DNA from: Leptofilum sp041748655
GTDB taxonomy: Bacteria; Chloroflexota; Anaerolineae; Promineifilales; Promineifilaceae
Reading direction: 5' to 3'
Length of the DNA stretch: 64,000 bases
NCBI GenBank assembly: GCA_041748655.1
Contig: JBGTCV010000135.1
Span: forward strand, 9,052-73,051
The notes beneath the pieces are model-generated. The model made no database searches and had not been told where the DNA came from. It saw only the letters and a list, made by a program, of their open reading frames with translations. This document shows, piece by piece, positions 39,641-48,826 of this stretch. Position 1 is the first letter of the stretch. Every line of letters starts with the position of its first letter. A program made the translations under genes and the position numbers.

Positions 39641-40807
39641 CTCCTTACCCACCCGCCCAAACAGATCCAAGGCAACCTCCAGATCATTCTGGCTGTGCGC
39701 TGCCGAATTCATCACGCGGATGCGGGCTTTACCCTGCGGCACGGTGGGGTAGGCGATGGCCATCGCAAAAACGCCCTCTTCAAACAGGCGCTGGCTGAAT
39801 TTTTGAGCCAGGGCAGCCTCGCCCAGCATTACGGGCACGATGGGGGTTTGGGTAACGCCCGTGTTAAAGCCCATTGCTTGCATCTCTTTTTTGAATAGGC
39901 CCGCATTGCCCCACAGGCGGTCTACCAGTTCGGTAGACTCTTGCAGCAGCTCAACGGCAGCCAGGCAAGCGGCCGTATCGGGCACGGTTAAGGCGCTGGA
40001 GAAGAGAAACGGCCGTCCCCGCTGCCGCAACCAGTCGATAATGGCTTGCTTACCGGCCACCAGCCCACCCATCACGCCAAACGCCTTGCTTAAGGTCCCT
40101 ACTTCCACATCGACGCGCCCGTGCAGGCCAAAATGGTCCACAATGCCGCGTCCCCCCTCGCCCAGCACCCCTTCGCCGTGGGCATCATCCACCATCAGCA
40201 GAATGTCGTGTTCTTCGGCCACTTCGCAGATTTTGTCCAGCGGGGCAATGTCGCCATCCATGCTAAACACGCCGTCGGTGATGATGAGGCGACGGCCGTA
40301 TTCGGTCGTCTGGGCAATCTTCCGGCGCAGATCCGCTACATCATTGTGAGCATAGCGCACCACGTTGGCCCGGCTCAGCCGGGAGCCATCGATAATACTG
40401 GCATGGTTCAGCTCATCGGAAAAGATGACATCTCCTCTGCCTACCAGGGCGGGAATCGTGGCTAAATTAGCCGTAAAGCCACTTTGCAGCGTAATGCAAG
40501 CCTCAGCCCGCTTAAACGCCGCCAGCTTCTCTTCCAGCTGAACATGCAGCGTCATCGTGCCAGCGATGGTGCGCACCGCGCCTGGCCCCACGCCATAACG
40601 ATCCACAGCTTCTTTTACGGCCGTTCGCAGCCGGGGATGGTTGGCCAACCCCAAATAGTTGTTGGCACAGAAGTTGAGCAGGGAACGGCCGTCTATCGTC
40701 ACGTGGCCATCCATCGGCGATTCAATGGTGCGAATGCGGTTAAACAAACCCGCCGCCTTTAGCGCGGCCAGTTCATCATCAATCCAGGCAATTGCTTTGT
40801 CAGTCAC
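39623..40807 (-). CDS. kbl: Glycine C-acetyltransferase (2-amino-3-ketobutyrate CoA ligase)
   Basis: This 394-residue PLP enzyme of the alpha-oxoamine synthase family cleaves 2-amino-3-ketobutyrate with CoA to glycine and acetyl-CoA in threonine breakdown. NFCANNYLGLANHP is near residue 45 and VDDAHGEGVLGEGGRG carries the PLP ring-contact Asp/His near 206-210. The PLP lysine is K241 in VEVGTLSKAFGVMGG. The start is GTG at 40807, with AGGAGA six bases upstream; the longer ATG frame reads MVNDQPLSTSHQPLP, which is translated AGTGG repeat. No tdh is in the window, so 8-amino-7-oxononanoate or other related synthase activity is a minor alternative. Confidence 0.88.
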   Translation of the reverse strand: MTDKAIAWIDDELAALKAAGLFNRIRTIESPMDGHVTIDGRSLLNFCANNYLGLANHPRLRTAVKEAVDRYGVGPGAVRTIAGTMTLHVQLEEKLAAFKRAEACITLQSGFTANLATIPALVGRGDVIFSDELNHASIIDGSRLSRANVVRYAHNDVADLRRKIAQTTEYGRRLIITDGVFSMDGDIAPLDKICEVAEEHDILLMVDDAHGEGVLGEGGRGIVDHFGLHGRVDVEVGTLSKAFGVMGGLVAGKQAIIDWLRQRGRPFLFSSALTVPDTAACLAAVELLQESTELVDRLWGNAGLFKKEMQAMGFNTGVTQTPIVPVMLGEAALAQKFSQRLFEEGVFAMAIAYPTVPQGKARIRVMNSAAHSQNDLEVALDLFGRVGKELGVIE

Positions 40808-40822
40808 AAGAAATCTCCTTGG

Positions 40823-40900
40823 TTTAGTGGGTAGTGGTTGGTGGCTGGTGGATAGTGGCTGGTCGTTCACCAAAACCAGCCACTAACCACCAGCCCCTAC
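40823..40900. repeat. AGTGG stutter repeat forming a hairpin
   Basis: GGTTTAGTGGGTAGTGGTTG, GTGGCTGGTGGATAGTGG, then CACCAAAACCAGCCACTAAC and CACCAGCCCC as the inverted half. It fills the gap between Nif3 and kbl and stops just before the kbl ribosome site. Confidence 0.75.
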
Positions 40901-41656
40901 TTACATTTTTGTGGGAAAATCAAAAAAGCGGGTCTCAACGCCAAATTTCTGGGTCAGATGGGCACCCAATGCCTGCACACCCACCGTTTCGGTGGCGTAA
41001 TGCCCCGCAAAAATCACGTTGACACCAAAATCAGACGCAGCCCAATAGTTGGCGTGGGACGTCTCGCCGGTCAAAAAGGTGTCGGCTCCCAGCGCTTTGG
41101 CTTCGGCCACCTTATCTGCGCCAAAGCCGGAGAGGATGGCCAGCCGCCGCACTGTCTCCGGCCCATGTGCCAAAACGCGGGCGTTTGTGTGCAGTTGGCG
41201 GTTCACCTGACTCACCAAATCAGCCAGGCTGGGCTGGGCGGGCACGTTGCCCACCACGGCAATGGGCACGTTGGTGGGCGCATACCACCATTCCAGCCCC
41301 GCAACGCCAAACAGTTGGGCCAGCACGGCGTTGTTGCCCACTTCTGGATGGGCATCCAGCGGCAAATGAGCCGCGTACAAATTGAGTCCGTGGGCAATGA
41401 GCTGCTGCACCCGCGCCCCCAACGGCCCAGCAATGCGCTCCACCTGCCGCCACAAAATACCGTGATGCACCAGGAGCAGGTCTGCTTGCCAGGTTACGGC
41501 CGTTTCAATAATCACCGGCGACACATCCACCGCCAGCGCAATGCGCTTCACCGTCTTCTTGGTCGTTTCCACTTGCAACCCTTGCGGTCCATAATCGCCA
41601 ATATCGGCTATGCGCAAATAACTGTCCAAATAAGCGACCAGTTCAGCTCGTTCCAT
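40901..41656 (-). CDS. Nif3-like dinuclear metal-centre protein
   Basis: This 251-residue member of the Nif3/YbgI/DUF34 family forms a hexameric ring with a two-metal site in each subunit. Expected ligands are visible: LLVHHGILW (His pair, ~62-63), NLYAAHLPLDAHPEVGNN (~92-109) and the C-terminal VNVIFAGHYATETVG (His and Glu, ~222-232). GDYGPQGLQVE near the start is the family opener. It may act as a GTP cyclohydrolase-like or metal-insertase enzyme; no precise reaction is settled. Its start overlaps the phosphatase gene by 14 bases, so they are translated together. Confidence 0.9.
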   Translation of the reverse strand: MERAELVAYLDSYLRIADIGDYGPQGLQVETTKKTVKRIALAVDVSPVIIETAVTWQADLLLVHHGILWRQVERIAGPLGARVQQLIAHGLNLYAAHLPLDAHPEVGNNAVLAQLFGVAGLEWWYAPTNVPIAVVGNVPAQPSLADLVSQVNRQLHTNARVLAHGPETVRRLAILSGFGADKVAEAKALGADTFLTGETSHANYWAASDFGVNVIFAGHYATETVGVQALGAHLTQKFGVETRFFDFPTKM

Positions 41657-42143
41657 CTTCGCCTCGTTTTTGATAATTTTTCCATGCCATGGCTTGAATT
41701 TGGGCAAACCCTGCCTCAATCAAACCAGCCAGCTCCGCCACCATGCGCTCATACTGCTGTCGCGAACCACCATACGGGTCGCGCACGCTCCCCCGCTGGC
41801 CGACCATCTGCCGAATCGTATAAATTTTATGCTTCTGCTCTGGAAAGGCTTGCTGCAACCATTCCAAATGCCTGGTTTCCATACAAAGAACCAGATCAGA
41901 CTGCGCCATCAGCTGCCTGGTTACAGGCCGTGAACCGTGCGCTAGAATATCTAGCCCATGCTCAACCATGAGGATAACGCTCAAAGAGGAAGCAGCATGA
42001 CCTTCTTCAGCCCATGTTCCGGCTGAAGAAACCGTCCAGTCGGAACGGCCTGCTTTTTGCAGTTTATCGCGCAGCATCGCTTCAGCAACAGGCGAGCGAC
42101 AAATATTGGCGGTACAAACAACAAGAATATGGGGTCCTGACAT
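41643..42143 (-). CDS. Low-molecular-weight protein tyrosine phosphatase
   Basis: This 166-residue protein has the complete LMW-PTP active site: the P-loop VVCTANICRSPVAEA (C10-x5-R16) near the N-terminus, and the general-acid loop SVRDPYGGSRQQYERM with the Asp of DPYGGS near residue 118. SSAGTWAEEGHAASS is the usual second conserved block. In bacteria these enzymes often regulate polysaccharide export kinases or detoxify arsenate; no kinase is adjacent. It overlaps the Nif3 gene downstream. Confidence 0.92.
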   Translation of the reverse strand: MSGPHILVVCTANICRSPVAEAMLRDKLQKAGRSDWTVSSAGTWAEEGHAASSLSVILMVEHGLDILAHGSRPVTRQLMAQSDLVLCMETRHLEWLQQAFPEQKHKIYTIRQMVGQRGSVRDPYGGSRQQYERMVAELAGLIEAGFAQIQAMAWKNYQKRGEDGTS

Positions 42144-42230
42144 TGATTATTTTGTCTGTGCCGGTGCGAAACAGTTTCTGTAGGGTCATTTAACCTAAAA
42201 TCAGTTGTTGCAAGTGCATCGCACCTCTAA

Positions 42231-42276
42231 GAAAAAACAAATTCCCCGAAAACGGGGGATGCTGTTTCCGGGGAAT
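42231..42276 (-). terminator. Rho-independent terminator of hpf
   Basis: On the minus strand ATTCCCCGGAAAC and GTTTTCGGGGAAT pair over 13 bases with one mismatch around a ten-base loop, followed by TTGTTTTTTCTT. It lies 25 bases after the hpf stop. Direct repeats of TTTAGATTGG stand between. Confidence 0.85.
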
Positions 42277-42300
42277 TTGGTTTAGATTGGTTTAGATTGG

Positions 42301-42870
42301 TTAATCCAGGTCGGGTTGAAGCAGTCCGTAATTGTTATCCCGACGCCGGTAAAGCACATTCACGGCCTGGGCATCGGCATTGAAAAAGACAAAAAAATCA
42401 TGCCCCAACAGCTCAATCTGGTCTACGGCCTCTTCGGCACTCATGGGGCGCATGGTAAACCGCTTGGTTCGCACAATCACCGCTTCATCCGATTCAACAG
42501 TTTCATCTTCCAGCGGCAATGGTTCTCCCATTAACAGCTCTTCTCCACCATCGTTAGTGCCCCGCCATTTGCTGCGGCGTTTGCCTCGATAACGGCTAAT
42601 TTGTCGGTATAGTTTATCGACAACGGCATCAATAGAGGCAAACATATCGCTGCTGCGTTCTTCGGCCCGGAGAATAGTACCCCGATTATCGCGAATGGTG
42701 ATTTGGGCCACCTGGCGCTCAATGGCACTGCGGGCGTTTGTTTCAGACAGGTCTACGTGTACTTCAGCCAGATCGGGCATATATCTATCAAGTTTTACTG
42801 TTTTCTTTTCCACATAGTTTTGTAACCTTGTGGTGATTTCCATGTTACGGCCGTTAACTGATAGTTCCAT
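42301..42870 (-). CDS. hpf: Ribosome hibernation promoting factor, long form
   Basis: This 189-residue protein blocks the decoding centre and pairs 70S ribosomes into inactive 100S dimers in stationary phase. The N-terminal HPF/RaiA domain (residues 1-100) shows MELSVNGRNMEITTRLQNYV, LDRYMPDLAEVHVDLS and SIDAVVDKLYRQISRYRGKR. A charged linker precedes the C-terminal dimerisation domain (VRTKRFTMRPMSAEEAVDQI, LGHDFFVFFNADAQAVNVLY). AGGGAGA precedes the ATG. A TATTAT -10-like hexamer at 42925-42930 lies 55 bases upstream. It is monocistronic with a good terminator. The palindrome at 42847 encodes the NGR within the first strand. Confidence 0.94.
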   Translation of the reverse strand: MELSVNGRNMEITTRLQNYVEKKTVKLDRYMPDLAEVHVDLSETNARSAIERQVAQITIRDNRGTILRAEERSSDMFASIDAVVDKLYRQISRYRGKRRSKWRGTNDGGEELLMGEPLPLEDETVESDEAVIVRTKRFTMRPMSAEEAVDQIELLGHDFFVFFNADAQAVNVLYRRRDNNYGLLQPDLD

Positions 42871-42924
42871 TATCTAATCTCCCTTGTGTATTAGAAAAGA
42901 AATTCTGGTTGTTTACACATCTCT

Positions 42925-42953
42925 ATAATATGAGAAATAGCGCATTTGCTAAA
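42925..42953 (-). promoter_or_regulatory. Candidate hpf promoter
   Basis: Minus strand: a perfect TATTAT (42930-42925), with TTTAGC 17 bases upstream as a poor -35. Position suits hpf transcription. Confidence 0.35.
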
Positions 42954-42993
42954 GTGTCTATTTTCTTTATATTGCGTGCTAAACAGCACGGTA

Positions 42994-43725
42994 CTAAACA
43001 GCACGGGCGGCACAATAACCGGAAACGGTTTGTGCCCCAGCAGCATACAGGGCATTGGCGGCGGCAGCCATAGTTGCCCCAGTCGTACAAACATCGTCGA
43101 TTAATAATACCTGCTTCCCCTGAACGCGGACATCCGCCTGGAAGGCATCTTGTACATTTTGCAGCCTTTCAACGGCCGTTAAGCCCACCTGCGGCGTTGT
43201 AAAACGGGTTCTTTGCAGCACATCTTCGGCATAGGGCAAGGCAGTTCCGGCGCAAAAAGCACGGGTTAACAGGGTAGATTGATTGTAACCTCGTTTGCGT
43301 TCACGCTCGGCATGGAGAGGAATTGGCAGCACCAAATCGATCGGCATATGCCAGGTTGACCACGCCTCAACCATCATTTGCGCCAACGGGTTGGTCAAGC
43401 CAAAAGCGCCATTATATTTGAGGTTGTGGATGAGTTTGGTAACGGGATAGGCAAACAGAACAGCGGAACGAATTTTATTGAGGGGCAACGGCCGTTGCTG
43501 ACAAACCGAACAACAGTCCGTGGCTCTTGAAATAGGCCGACCACATCGGTTACAAAGCGGATCACGGACCCATTGCAGCTGGGCCTCACACGCATCACAC
43601 AGTAATGAACCTGCTTTTTTGCAAGCGCCACAGACAGGCGGGAAAACAAAATTGAGGAGGGAATCTGCCAGCCCTCTAGCACGACTGCGCCAGGTCAAGA
43701 CTGGCAATTGAATCTTTTCAGCCAA
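42994..43725 (-). CDS. comF: ComF-family phosphoribosyltransferase-like protein
   Basis: This 243-residue ComF/GntX protein is used in DNA uptake or purine-like salvage. The N-terminal double zinc-ribbon has CGACKKAGSLLCDAC, then CNRCG and CSVCQQ (residues ~33-77). The phosphoribosyltransferase-like domain has the PRPP motif VLLIDDVCTTGATMAAA near 205-221, with a Cys in the fifth-to-seventh positions. YNGAFGLTNPLAQMM and PLHAERERKRGYNQS are the usual middle blocks. Together with comEA at the window start it suggests competence. The last codons and stop are duplicated in tandem downstream (GTGCTGTTTAG twice). Confidence 0.9.
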   Translation of the reverse strand: MAEKIQLPVLTWRSRARGLADSLLNFVFPPVCGACKKAGSLLCDACEAQLQWVRDPLCNRCGRPISRATDCCSVCQQRPLPLNKIRSAVLFAYPVTKLIHNLKYNGAFGLTNPLAQMMVEAWSTWHMPIDLVLPIPLHAERERKRGYNQSTLLTRAFCAGTALPYAEDVLQRTRFTTPQVGLTAVERLQNVQDAFQADVRVQGKQVLLIDDVCTTGATMAAAANALYAAGAQTVSGYCAARAV

Positions 43726-43824
43726 GGACTGCTTGACCTTTATTTTGGGAATCTGTTAATAAATTAGACACCAAATAGAAAGCAACTGCGCCTTTTGTTG
43801 CAACAGCATGCTGCGAAAACAGCC

Positions 43825-44769
43825 TTAACCGGTAATGCCACTCAGCGAATCGTTGCGTATTACCTGGAAGCCAGCTGGCCCCAACAAAACCACAAAGATG
43901 GAGGGGAAAATCAGGAAAACCATCGGGAACAACATCTTAACCGGTGCTTGCTGGGCTTTTTCTTCCGCCCGCTGCCGCCGCCGCACGCGCATCTGTTCAG
44001 ATTGAATACGCAAAATCTTACCAATACCCACACCCAACTGATCTGCCTGCAAAACGGCCGCAATAAAGCTGGTCACATCCGCTACATCCATCCGGTCAGA
44101 CATATCGCGCAGCGATTGACGACGCGATTTACCCAGCTGCATTTCATGAATCACACGGCCAAACTCATTGGCCAGAGGGTCATCCCACTTTTCATCCACT
44201 TTTTGCATAGCTGCATTAAACGTCAAACCAGCATCCACACAAATAGTCATCAAATCCAGCGCATCGGGCAGCTTCTTCAAAATGGCATTTTTGCGCCGAT
44301 CCACCATAGAACGCAGCAGCAGAAAGGGTATATACCAACCTAAAATGGCCGCACCCAACGTATAGAGCAAACGTTTGTTAATATCTGCATTTCCAACGCG
44401 CGACATCATCAAAAAGACAAGGGCAGCAAAAAAAGCAGTGAAGACACCACGCACCACAATAAAATCTGCAGCACGCATATTTCGGGGGTTCCCCGCCAAC
44501 TCCAGCAACCGGGTTGTGCTTTCCAGAGTTTTCTGGGGGGTATACCGCACCAAAAATTCACTAATACGCCTAACAATTGGAACAAAAACACGATCTGAAA
44601 AGGGGAGGGAAAGTTCGATTTCTTCAATCGAGACAATTTCTTCTCTGGCGGCAAATTCATCAATACGGACAGATAATGGATCGTCTTCAGAACGCCGCAG
44701 CAGCAGCACACTACCACCCATAAACAAAACAGCCACAACGACGATGATTAATAACATTGTTGGTGTCAT
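43825..44769 (-). CDS. tadC: Tad pilus inner-membrane protein TadC
   Basis: This 314-residue type II secretion F-domain protein forms the inner-membrane platform of the Tad/Flp pilus with TadB. The first helix (LLIIVVVAVLFMGGSVLLL) is followed by a cytoplasmic segment, a span pair at ~110-155, the T2SSF domain ILKKLPDALDLMTICVDAGL and FNAAMQKVDEKW, ending in two spans (MLFPMVFLIFPSIFVVLLGP). It is fourth in tadZ-A-B-C. It contains no ACGGCCGT palindrome. Confidence 0.92.
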   Translation of the reverse strand: MTPTMLLIIVVVAVLFMGGSVLLLRRSEDDPLSVRIDEFAAREEIVSIEEIELSLPFSDRVFVPIVRRISEFLVRYTPQKTLESTTRLLELAGNPRNMRAADFIVVRGVFTAFFAALVFLMMSRVGNADINKRLLYTLGAAILGWYIPFLLLRSMVDRRKNAILKKLPDALDLMTICVDAGLTFNAAMQKVDEKWDDPLANEFGRVIHEMQLGKSRRQSLRDMSDRMDVADVTSFIAAVLQADQLGVGIGKILRIQSEQMRVRRRQRAEEKAQQAPVKMLFPMVFLIFPSIFVVLLGPAGFQVIRNDSLSGITG

Positions 44770-44802
44770 AATTCTGTATTCTCCAACTTCAGCAAACGGC
44801 CG

Positions 44803-45798
44803 TTACACTTCAATATCCACAATTCTGCTAATGGCATACGCCCCAGCGCCAATCATCATCAAACTAAAAGCAATCACCAACCAACCACAGGGAATAACCT
44901 GAGGGAAAATCCATGGCTCTTCCTTAATCCACAGCTGAGATACATACTCAGGATTAATCAAAAACAGAAAAAATCCTAAAGCGATTGGCAGCAAGCTAAT
45001 AATCCAGCCAGAAACACGCCCCTGTGCCGTTAATGTACGAATTTCACCTTTAATACGCACCCGTTCACGAATTGTATAGCTAATGGTATCCAACACTTCT
45101 GCCAGATTACCACCAACTTCACGCTGGATGTTTACGGCCGTAATCACCAAATCCAAATCTTCGCTAGGTACCCGCCGATACATATTCCCCAACGCCTGCT
45201 CCACACTCAAACCCAGACGCACCTCCTGAACCACCCGCTCAAACTCAACTGAAACCGGAGCCGGCAGCTCAGTCGCAATCGCTTCCATCGACTGCAACAC
45301 ACTATAGCCAGAACGCAGCGCATTTACCCACAAATTCAGCGTATCGCTCAGCTGTCCGTCGAACGCCTGCATTCGCTTTTTTGCCATAGTCCGCACATAA
45401 AAGCGTGGAATTCTCAACCCCAAAAAGCCAGCTACAACAGCAATAACCCACGAATTGTCTCGCGGTAAAAAATAACCAACTGCCGCCGCCAACACACCAC
45501 AGATAACAATAAGGGTGATATACTCACTCACACGCAGTTTGGCATCTGCCCGGGAAATACGCTCCCGGATTGCCTCAAACATGTTACGTCGCGATAACGC
45601 CTTGTCCAATCTATCTGCAACATCTGGGCCACCAACATCATCAACACTTTCTGGTAAATTAACAACCGTAGTCGTACCAACAAACTGCTCCAACCGCTTA
45701 TCCACGCTGCTCTGGTTACCGGTAACAACAATACCTATACCTGCGCCCAGCATCAACAAGATCGCAGCAGCACCAATAATGATAATTAATGGAGACAT
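44803..45798 (-). CDS. tadB: Tad pilus inner-membrane protein TadB
   Basis: This 331-residue T2SSF-domain platform protein is the partner of TadC. An N-terminal span (IIIIGAAAILLMLGAGIGIV) is followed by a soluble part and two spans at ~95-130, then the domain FDGQLSDTLNLWVNALRSGY, SVLQSMEAIATELPAPVSVE with VVQEVRLGLSVEQALGN, and two C-terminal spans. It is immediately downstream of tadA (41-base gap) and 33 bases before tadC, in the canonical order. Confidence 0.93.
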   Translation of the reverse strand: MSPLIIIIGAAAILLMLGAGIGIVVTGNQSSVDKRLEQFVGTTTVVNLPESVDDVGGPDVADRLDKALSRRNMFEAIRERISRADAKLRVSEYITLIVICGVLAAAVGYFLPRDNSWVIAVVAGFLGLRIPRFYVRTMAKKRMQAFDGQLSDTLNLWVNALRSGYSVLQSMEAIATELPAPVSVEFERVVQEVRLGLSVEQALGNMYRRVPSEDLDLVITAVNIQREVGGNLAEVLDTISYTIRERVRIKGEIRTLTAQGRVSGWIISLLPIALGFFLFLINPEYVSQLWIKEEPWIFPQVIPCGWLVIAFSLMMIGAGAYAISRIVDIEV

Positions 45799-45839
45799 AC
45801 GCCCGCTCCTAAAGCATTATGCTAATCATATAACTAAAA

Positions 45840-47216
45840 TTAGCGACGACGACTACCGATACCAAAAATGGAAGGTGGCAACATAATGCCAGACTCCTGA
45901 ATTTTCCACATAAACTTTGGTCGCAAACCCGTGGGACGCAAACGGCCAATTACCTTGCCATTCTCAATATTTGTTTGCTCGAAACGGAAAATTTCAGATG
46001 TTGTAATAACATCCCCTTCCATGCCCTGAATTTCACTAATAGATGTAATCTTACGGGAGCCATCCCGCATACGATCCTGATGAACCACTAAATGAATCGC
46101 CGCCGCAATTTGTTCACGAATAGCCCGATGCGGTAAATCCATACCTGCCATCAAAACCATCGTCTCCAAACGAGACAGCATATCGCGAGGACCATTGGCA
46201 TGACCTGTTGCCAGGCTGCCATCATGACCTGTATTCATCGCCTGTAACATGTCTAACGCTTCTCCACCACGAACCTCTCCCACAATAATGCGGTCAGGTC
46301 GCATGCGCAGCGAGTTAATCACTAAATCCTGAATGGTGACAGCGCCACGACCTTCCACATTGGCATTACGCGATTCCAACGTTACCACATGATCCTGACG
46401 AAGCTGCAATTCAGCTGCATTCTCAATCGTAACAATACGCTCTTCATCCGGAATAAAGCCAGAAAGGATGTTCAACAACGTCGTTTTGCCAGAACCCGTG
46501 CCACCAGAAATCATCACGTTTAGTTTGGAAATAACACACGCTTTGAGGAACTCTACGGCTTCAACCGTAATGCTGCCAAACTCAATAAGGTTCTCAACCG
46601 TAAAAGGAATCTTGGCAAAGATACGTATAGTAAGAGAAGCGCCGTTCAAGGCAATTGGCGGAATAACTGCATTTACACGAGAACCATCTGGTAAACGGGC
46701 ATCAACCATGGGTGAGCCTTCATCGATACGCCGACCAAGCGGTGCAACAATACGGTCGATAATGCGGAGCAGATGATCATTATCCTCAAATGCCACATTA
46801 ACGCGCTGAATTTTCCCCCCGCTTTCAATATAAACATTCTTAGGCCCATTCACCATGATTTCAGTCACGCCGTCCATATGTAAAAATTGCTCAAGTGGAC
46901 CAAATCCCAAAATTTCAGCAACAATTGCTTCAAATAAACGGCGCTTTTCGTTTCGGGTTAGGACAATACTTTCTTCCGCCAGCATCGATTCAAACATTTC
47001 CTGGATGGTCATGCGAACTTCGGCCGATTGCGTAATGTCCATGCTGGGATCAAGTTCAGCAATCAACCGCTGCTGAATGCGATTCTTCAAATCTACATAG
47101 GCATCACGGGAGCCTACAGCCGGAGAAGCCCGTTTTACCCGCAGCTCTTGTAATTTTGAAGGCTCTGCCTGGGTCGTTGACTCCTGGTTTCTTTCAATAC
47201 GTTTTAACAGTGACAC
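45840..47216 (-). CDS. tadA: Tad pilus assembly ATPase (CpaF/TadA)
   Basis: This 458-residue secretion ATPase powers Flp pilin assembly. The N-terminal part contains QRLIAELDPSMDITQSAEVR and GFGPLEQFLHMDGVTEIMVN. The RecA core has Walker A MISGGTGSGKTTLLNILSG (~224-242), the Asp box VTIENAAELQL, Walker B-like RPDRIIVGEVRGGEALDMLQ, and the His box GSLATGHANGPRDMLSRLE. Family length and order are canonical. It starts two bases before the stop of tadZ upstream. No palindrome ACGGCCGT occurs in this gene. Confidence 0.95.
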   Translation of the reverse strand: MSLLKRIERNQESTTQAEPSKLQELRVKRASPAVGSRDAYVDLKNRIQQRLIAELDPSMDITQSAEVRMTIQEMFESMLAEESIVLTRNEKRRLFEAIVAEILGFGPLEQFLHMDGVTEIMVNGPKNVYIESGGKIQRVNVAFEDNDHLLRIIDRIVAPLGRRIDEGSPMVDARLPDGSRVNAVIPPIALNGASLTIRIFAKIPFTVENLIEFGSITVEAVEFLKACVISKLNVMISGGTGSGKTTLLNILSGFIPDEERIVTIENAAELQLRQDHVVTLESRNANVEGRGAVTIQDLVINSLRMRPDRIIVGEVRGGEALDMLQAMNTGHDGSLATGHANGPRDMLSRLETMVLMAGMDLPHRAIREQIAAAIHLVVHQDRMRDGSRKITSISEIQGMEGDVITTSEIFRFEQTNIENGKVIGRLRPTGLRPKFMWKIQESGIMLPPSIFGIGSRRR

Positions 47217-47218
47217 AA

Positions 47219-48508
47219 TTATCCTCCAGCTTTTTCGCGACGACTAAAAAGCCGCCCGAATAAACCGCTTGGTTTTTTAGCTTCAGCTTTATTGTTACCA
47301 ACTGGCGTTTTGCCATCCATTAATTCTTTAGCAATTTGATCGGCCACTTTAATAATCGCTAAACTTATAGCTTTCTTTTGATGTTCACCCATTACCATAG
47401 GCACACCCTGATTAGAGGCATCAGTCACCGTGATTTCGTCATCTGGAATTGTGCCATAAATTGGGCGTTTCAATGCTTTGCCAACATCATGAACAGAAAT
47501 CCCTTTGCCTTGCTTACTTTTGGCCCGATTAACAATCAGCCAAACTTTTTGGGTTTCATATTCTAAACTTTCAACAAGGTCAAAAAAACGGCTGACATTC
47601 TTCAAGCTAGATAAGTTCTGCTGAGTAATGAGGACGATACGATCAGACATATCTAATATGGCCAATGTCTTTTCACTCAGGTAAGAAGTTGTGTCTACGA
47701 TAATAAAATCAAATGACTCTTTCAAGGTCAAGAGCAGTTGTTTAATGTTTTCTTCAGTAATCACATCAGCCATTTCAGGGCGTGGTGGGGCTAACAACAC
47801 ATTGAGATTACTTCGGTGAACTTGGGAGATACTGCTGATCAAATCTTGATCCAGCTCGTTGCCACGATCGCTCAAATCGGCAATGCTGGTCATAGCTTTC
47901 ATATTCAGCATAACAGAAACATCGCCAAATTGCAGGCTACCATCAACCAAAATAGTTCGTCGGCCTCTTCTGGCCAGTGCAACAGCTAAATTAATTGCTA
48001 TGGTAGTGCAACCAGCTCCCCCTTTGGGACTATACACAGCTATGAGGTTGCCTTCTGGCAACTCCATCGGTTCAACTGGCATACTTCCGCCAGCTTGACG
48101 TGCCTGACGCGCAGGTGCAGCGCTAATTGCCGGTCGCTTATCATGAACCCGGCGTATCGCAGCAACCAATTCATCCCCACCAAAAGGCTTTGTCAAGAAG
48201 TCGCGTGCCCCAGCCATCATGGCTCGTCGCAAATAGTTGGGGTCGCTTTGCACAGACATAATAATGATTTGGACTGAGGGTACCGATTCTGTGATTTGCT
48301 GGCTGGCACCAATGCCGTCAATGCCCGGCATATTGATATCCATCAAGATGATGTCTGGCTGATGTTCCTTGGCCATTTGGATTGCTTCTTCACCAGTGCC
48401 CGCTTGGCCAATTACTTCTATGTCCGATTCAAACTGAAGCAGTTTTCGAACATTTTCCCGTGTTTCTGGGAGATCATCTACAATCAGTACGCGAATATTT
48501 CCTGCCAT
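47219..48508 (-). CDS. tadZ: Receiver-ATPase fusion, TadZ/CpaE-type pilus localisation factor
   Basis: This 429-residue protein joins a CheY-like receiver (residues 1-125; DD at 11-12, phospho-Asp D57 in ILMDINMPG, K in FLTKPFGGDE) to a ParA/MinD-type ATPase. The latter has a deviant Walker A, VYSPKGGAGCTTIAINLA (~159-176), and later IIVDTTSYLSEKTLAILDM. The fusion is the CpaE/TadZ architecture, which places the pilus at a cell site, with the receiver here intact enough to be phosphorylated. It is first of tadZ-A-B-C and is preceded by a strong promoter-like pair at 48669-48696. Its likely kinase is not evident; the DegS-like kinase at 49.2-50.3 kb is a candidate. Confidence 0.92.
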   Translation of the reverse strand: MAGNIRVLIVDDLPETRENVRKLLQFESDIEVIGQAGTGEEAIQMAKEHQPDIILMDINMPGIDGIGASQQITESVPSVQIIIMSVQSDPNYLRRAMMAGARDFLTKPFGGDELVAAIRRVHDKRPAISAAPARQARQAGGSMPVEPMELPEGNLIAVYSPKGGAGCTTIAINLAVALARRGRRTILVDGSLQFGDVSVMLNMKAMTSIADLSDRGNELDQDLISSISQVHRSNLNVLLAPPRPEMADVITEENIKQLLLTLKESFDFIIVDTTSYLSEKTLAILDMSDRIVLITQQNLSSLKNVSRFFDLVESLEYETQKVWLIVNRAKSKQGKGISVHDVGKALKRPIYGTIPDDEITVTDASNQGVPMVMGEHQKKAISLAIIKVADQIAKELMDGKTPVGNNKAEAKKPSGLFGRLFSRREKAGG

Positions 48509-48668
48509 TATTAATCCAAAAGGTGCTTTAAATTACATTTTTTTGAGTTGTACTCAGTTTGCAAAAGCTTAGTATTTTCTCCAACGTATTCTTAATTATT
48601 GAGGGGTCAAGGAGAAAGTCTCAAGGGATATATACATAATATTATGCCCTAAAGTAGGTATTTAAACC

Positions 48669-48696
48669 ATCATACTATGATCCATAACAATGTCAA
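48669..48696 (-). promoter_or_regulatory. Promoter of the tadZABC operon
   Basis: Minus strand: TTGACA (48696-48691), 16-base spacer, TATGAT (48674-48669). It lies about 160 bases upstream of the tadZ start and just downstream of the pilin terminator, so pilin and machinery have separate transcripts. Confidence 0.7.
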
Positions 48697-48752
48697 TAGG
48701 GGAAGTTGGAATGCAAAAAAAGAGAAAATACACAGGGTAAATTAAAAAAAAC

Positions 48753-48776
48753 GAGCCCTATCAATTGATAGGGCTC
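48753..48776 (-). terminator. Terminator of the Flp pilin gene
   Basis: A perfect 24-base palindrome built from GAGCCCTATCAA and its complement, followed on the minus strand by CGTTTTTTTT. It lies about 50 bases beyond the pilin stop and ahead of the tadZ promoter. Confidence 0.9.
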
Positions 48777-48826
48777 CGGTCTCAAAAAAAACAACGAATA
48801 TGTCTTAAAATGAATATTGCCAAATA

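Noticed and set aside
42978..43725. Second, shorter frame at the comF start as a separate gene
   Set aside because: The frame is an overlapping shadow; the zinc-ribbon and PRPP motif lie in one continuous frame.
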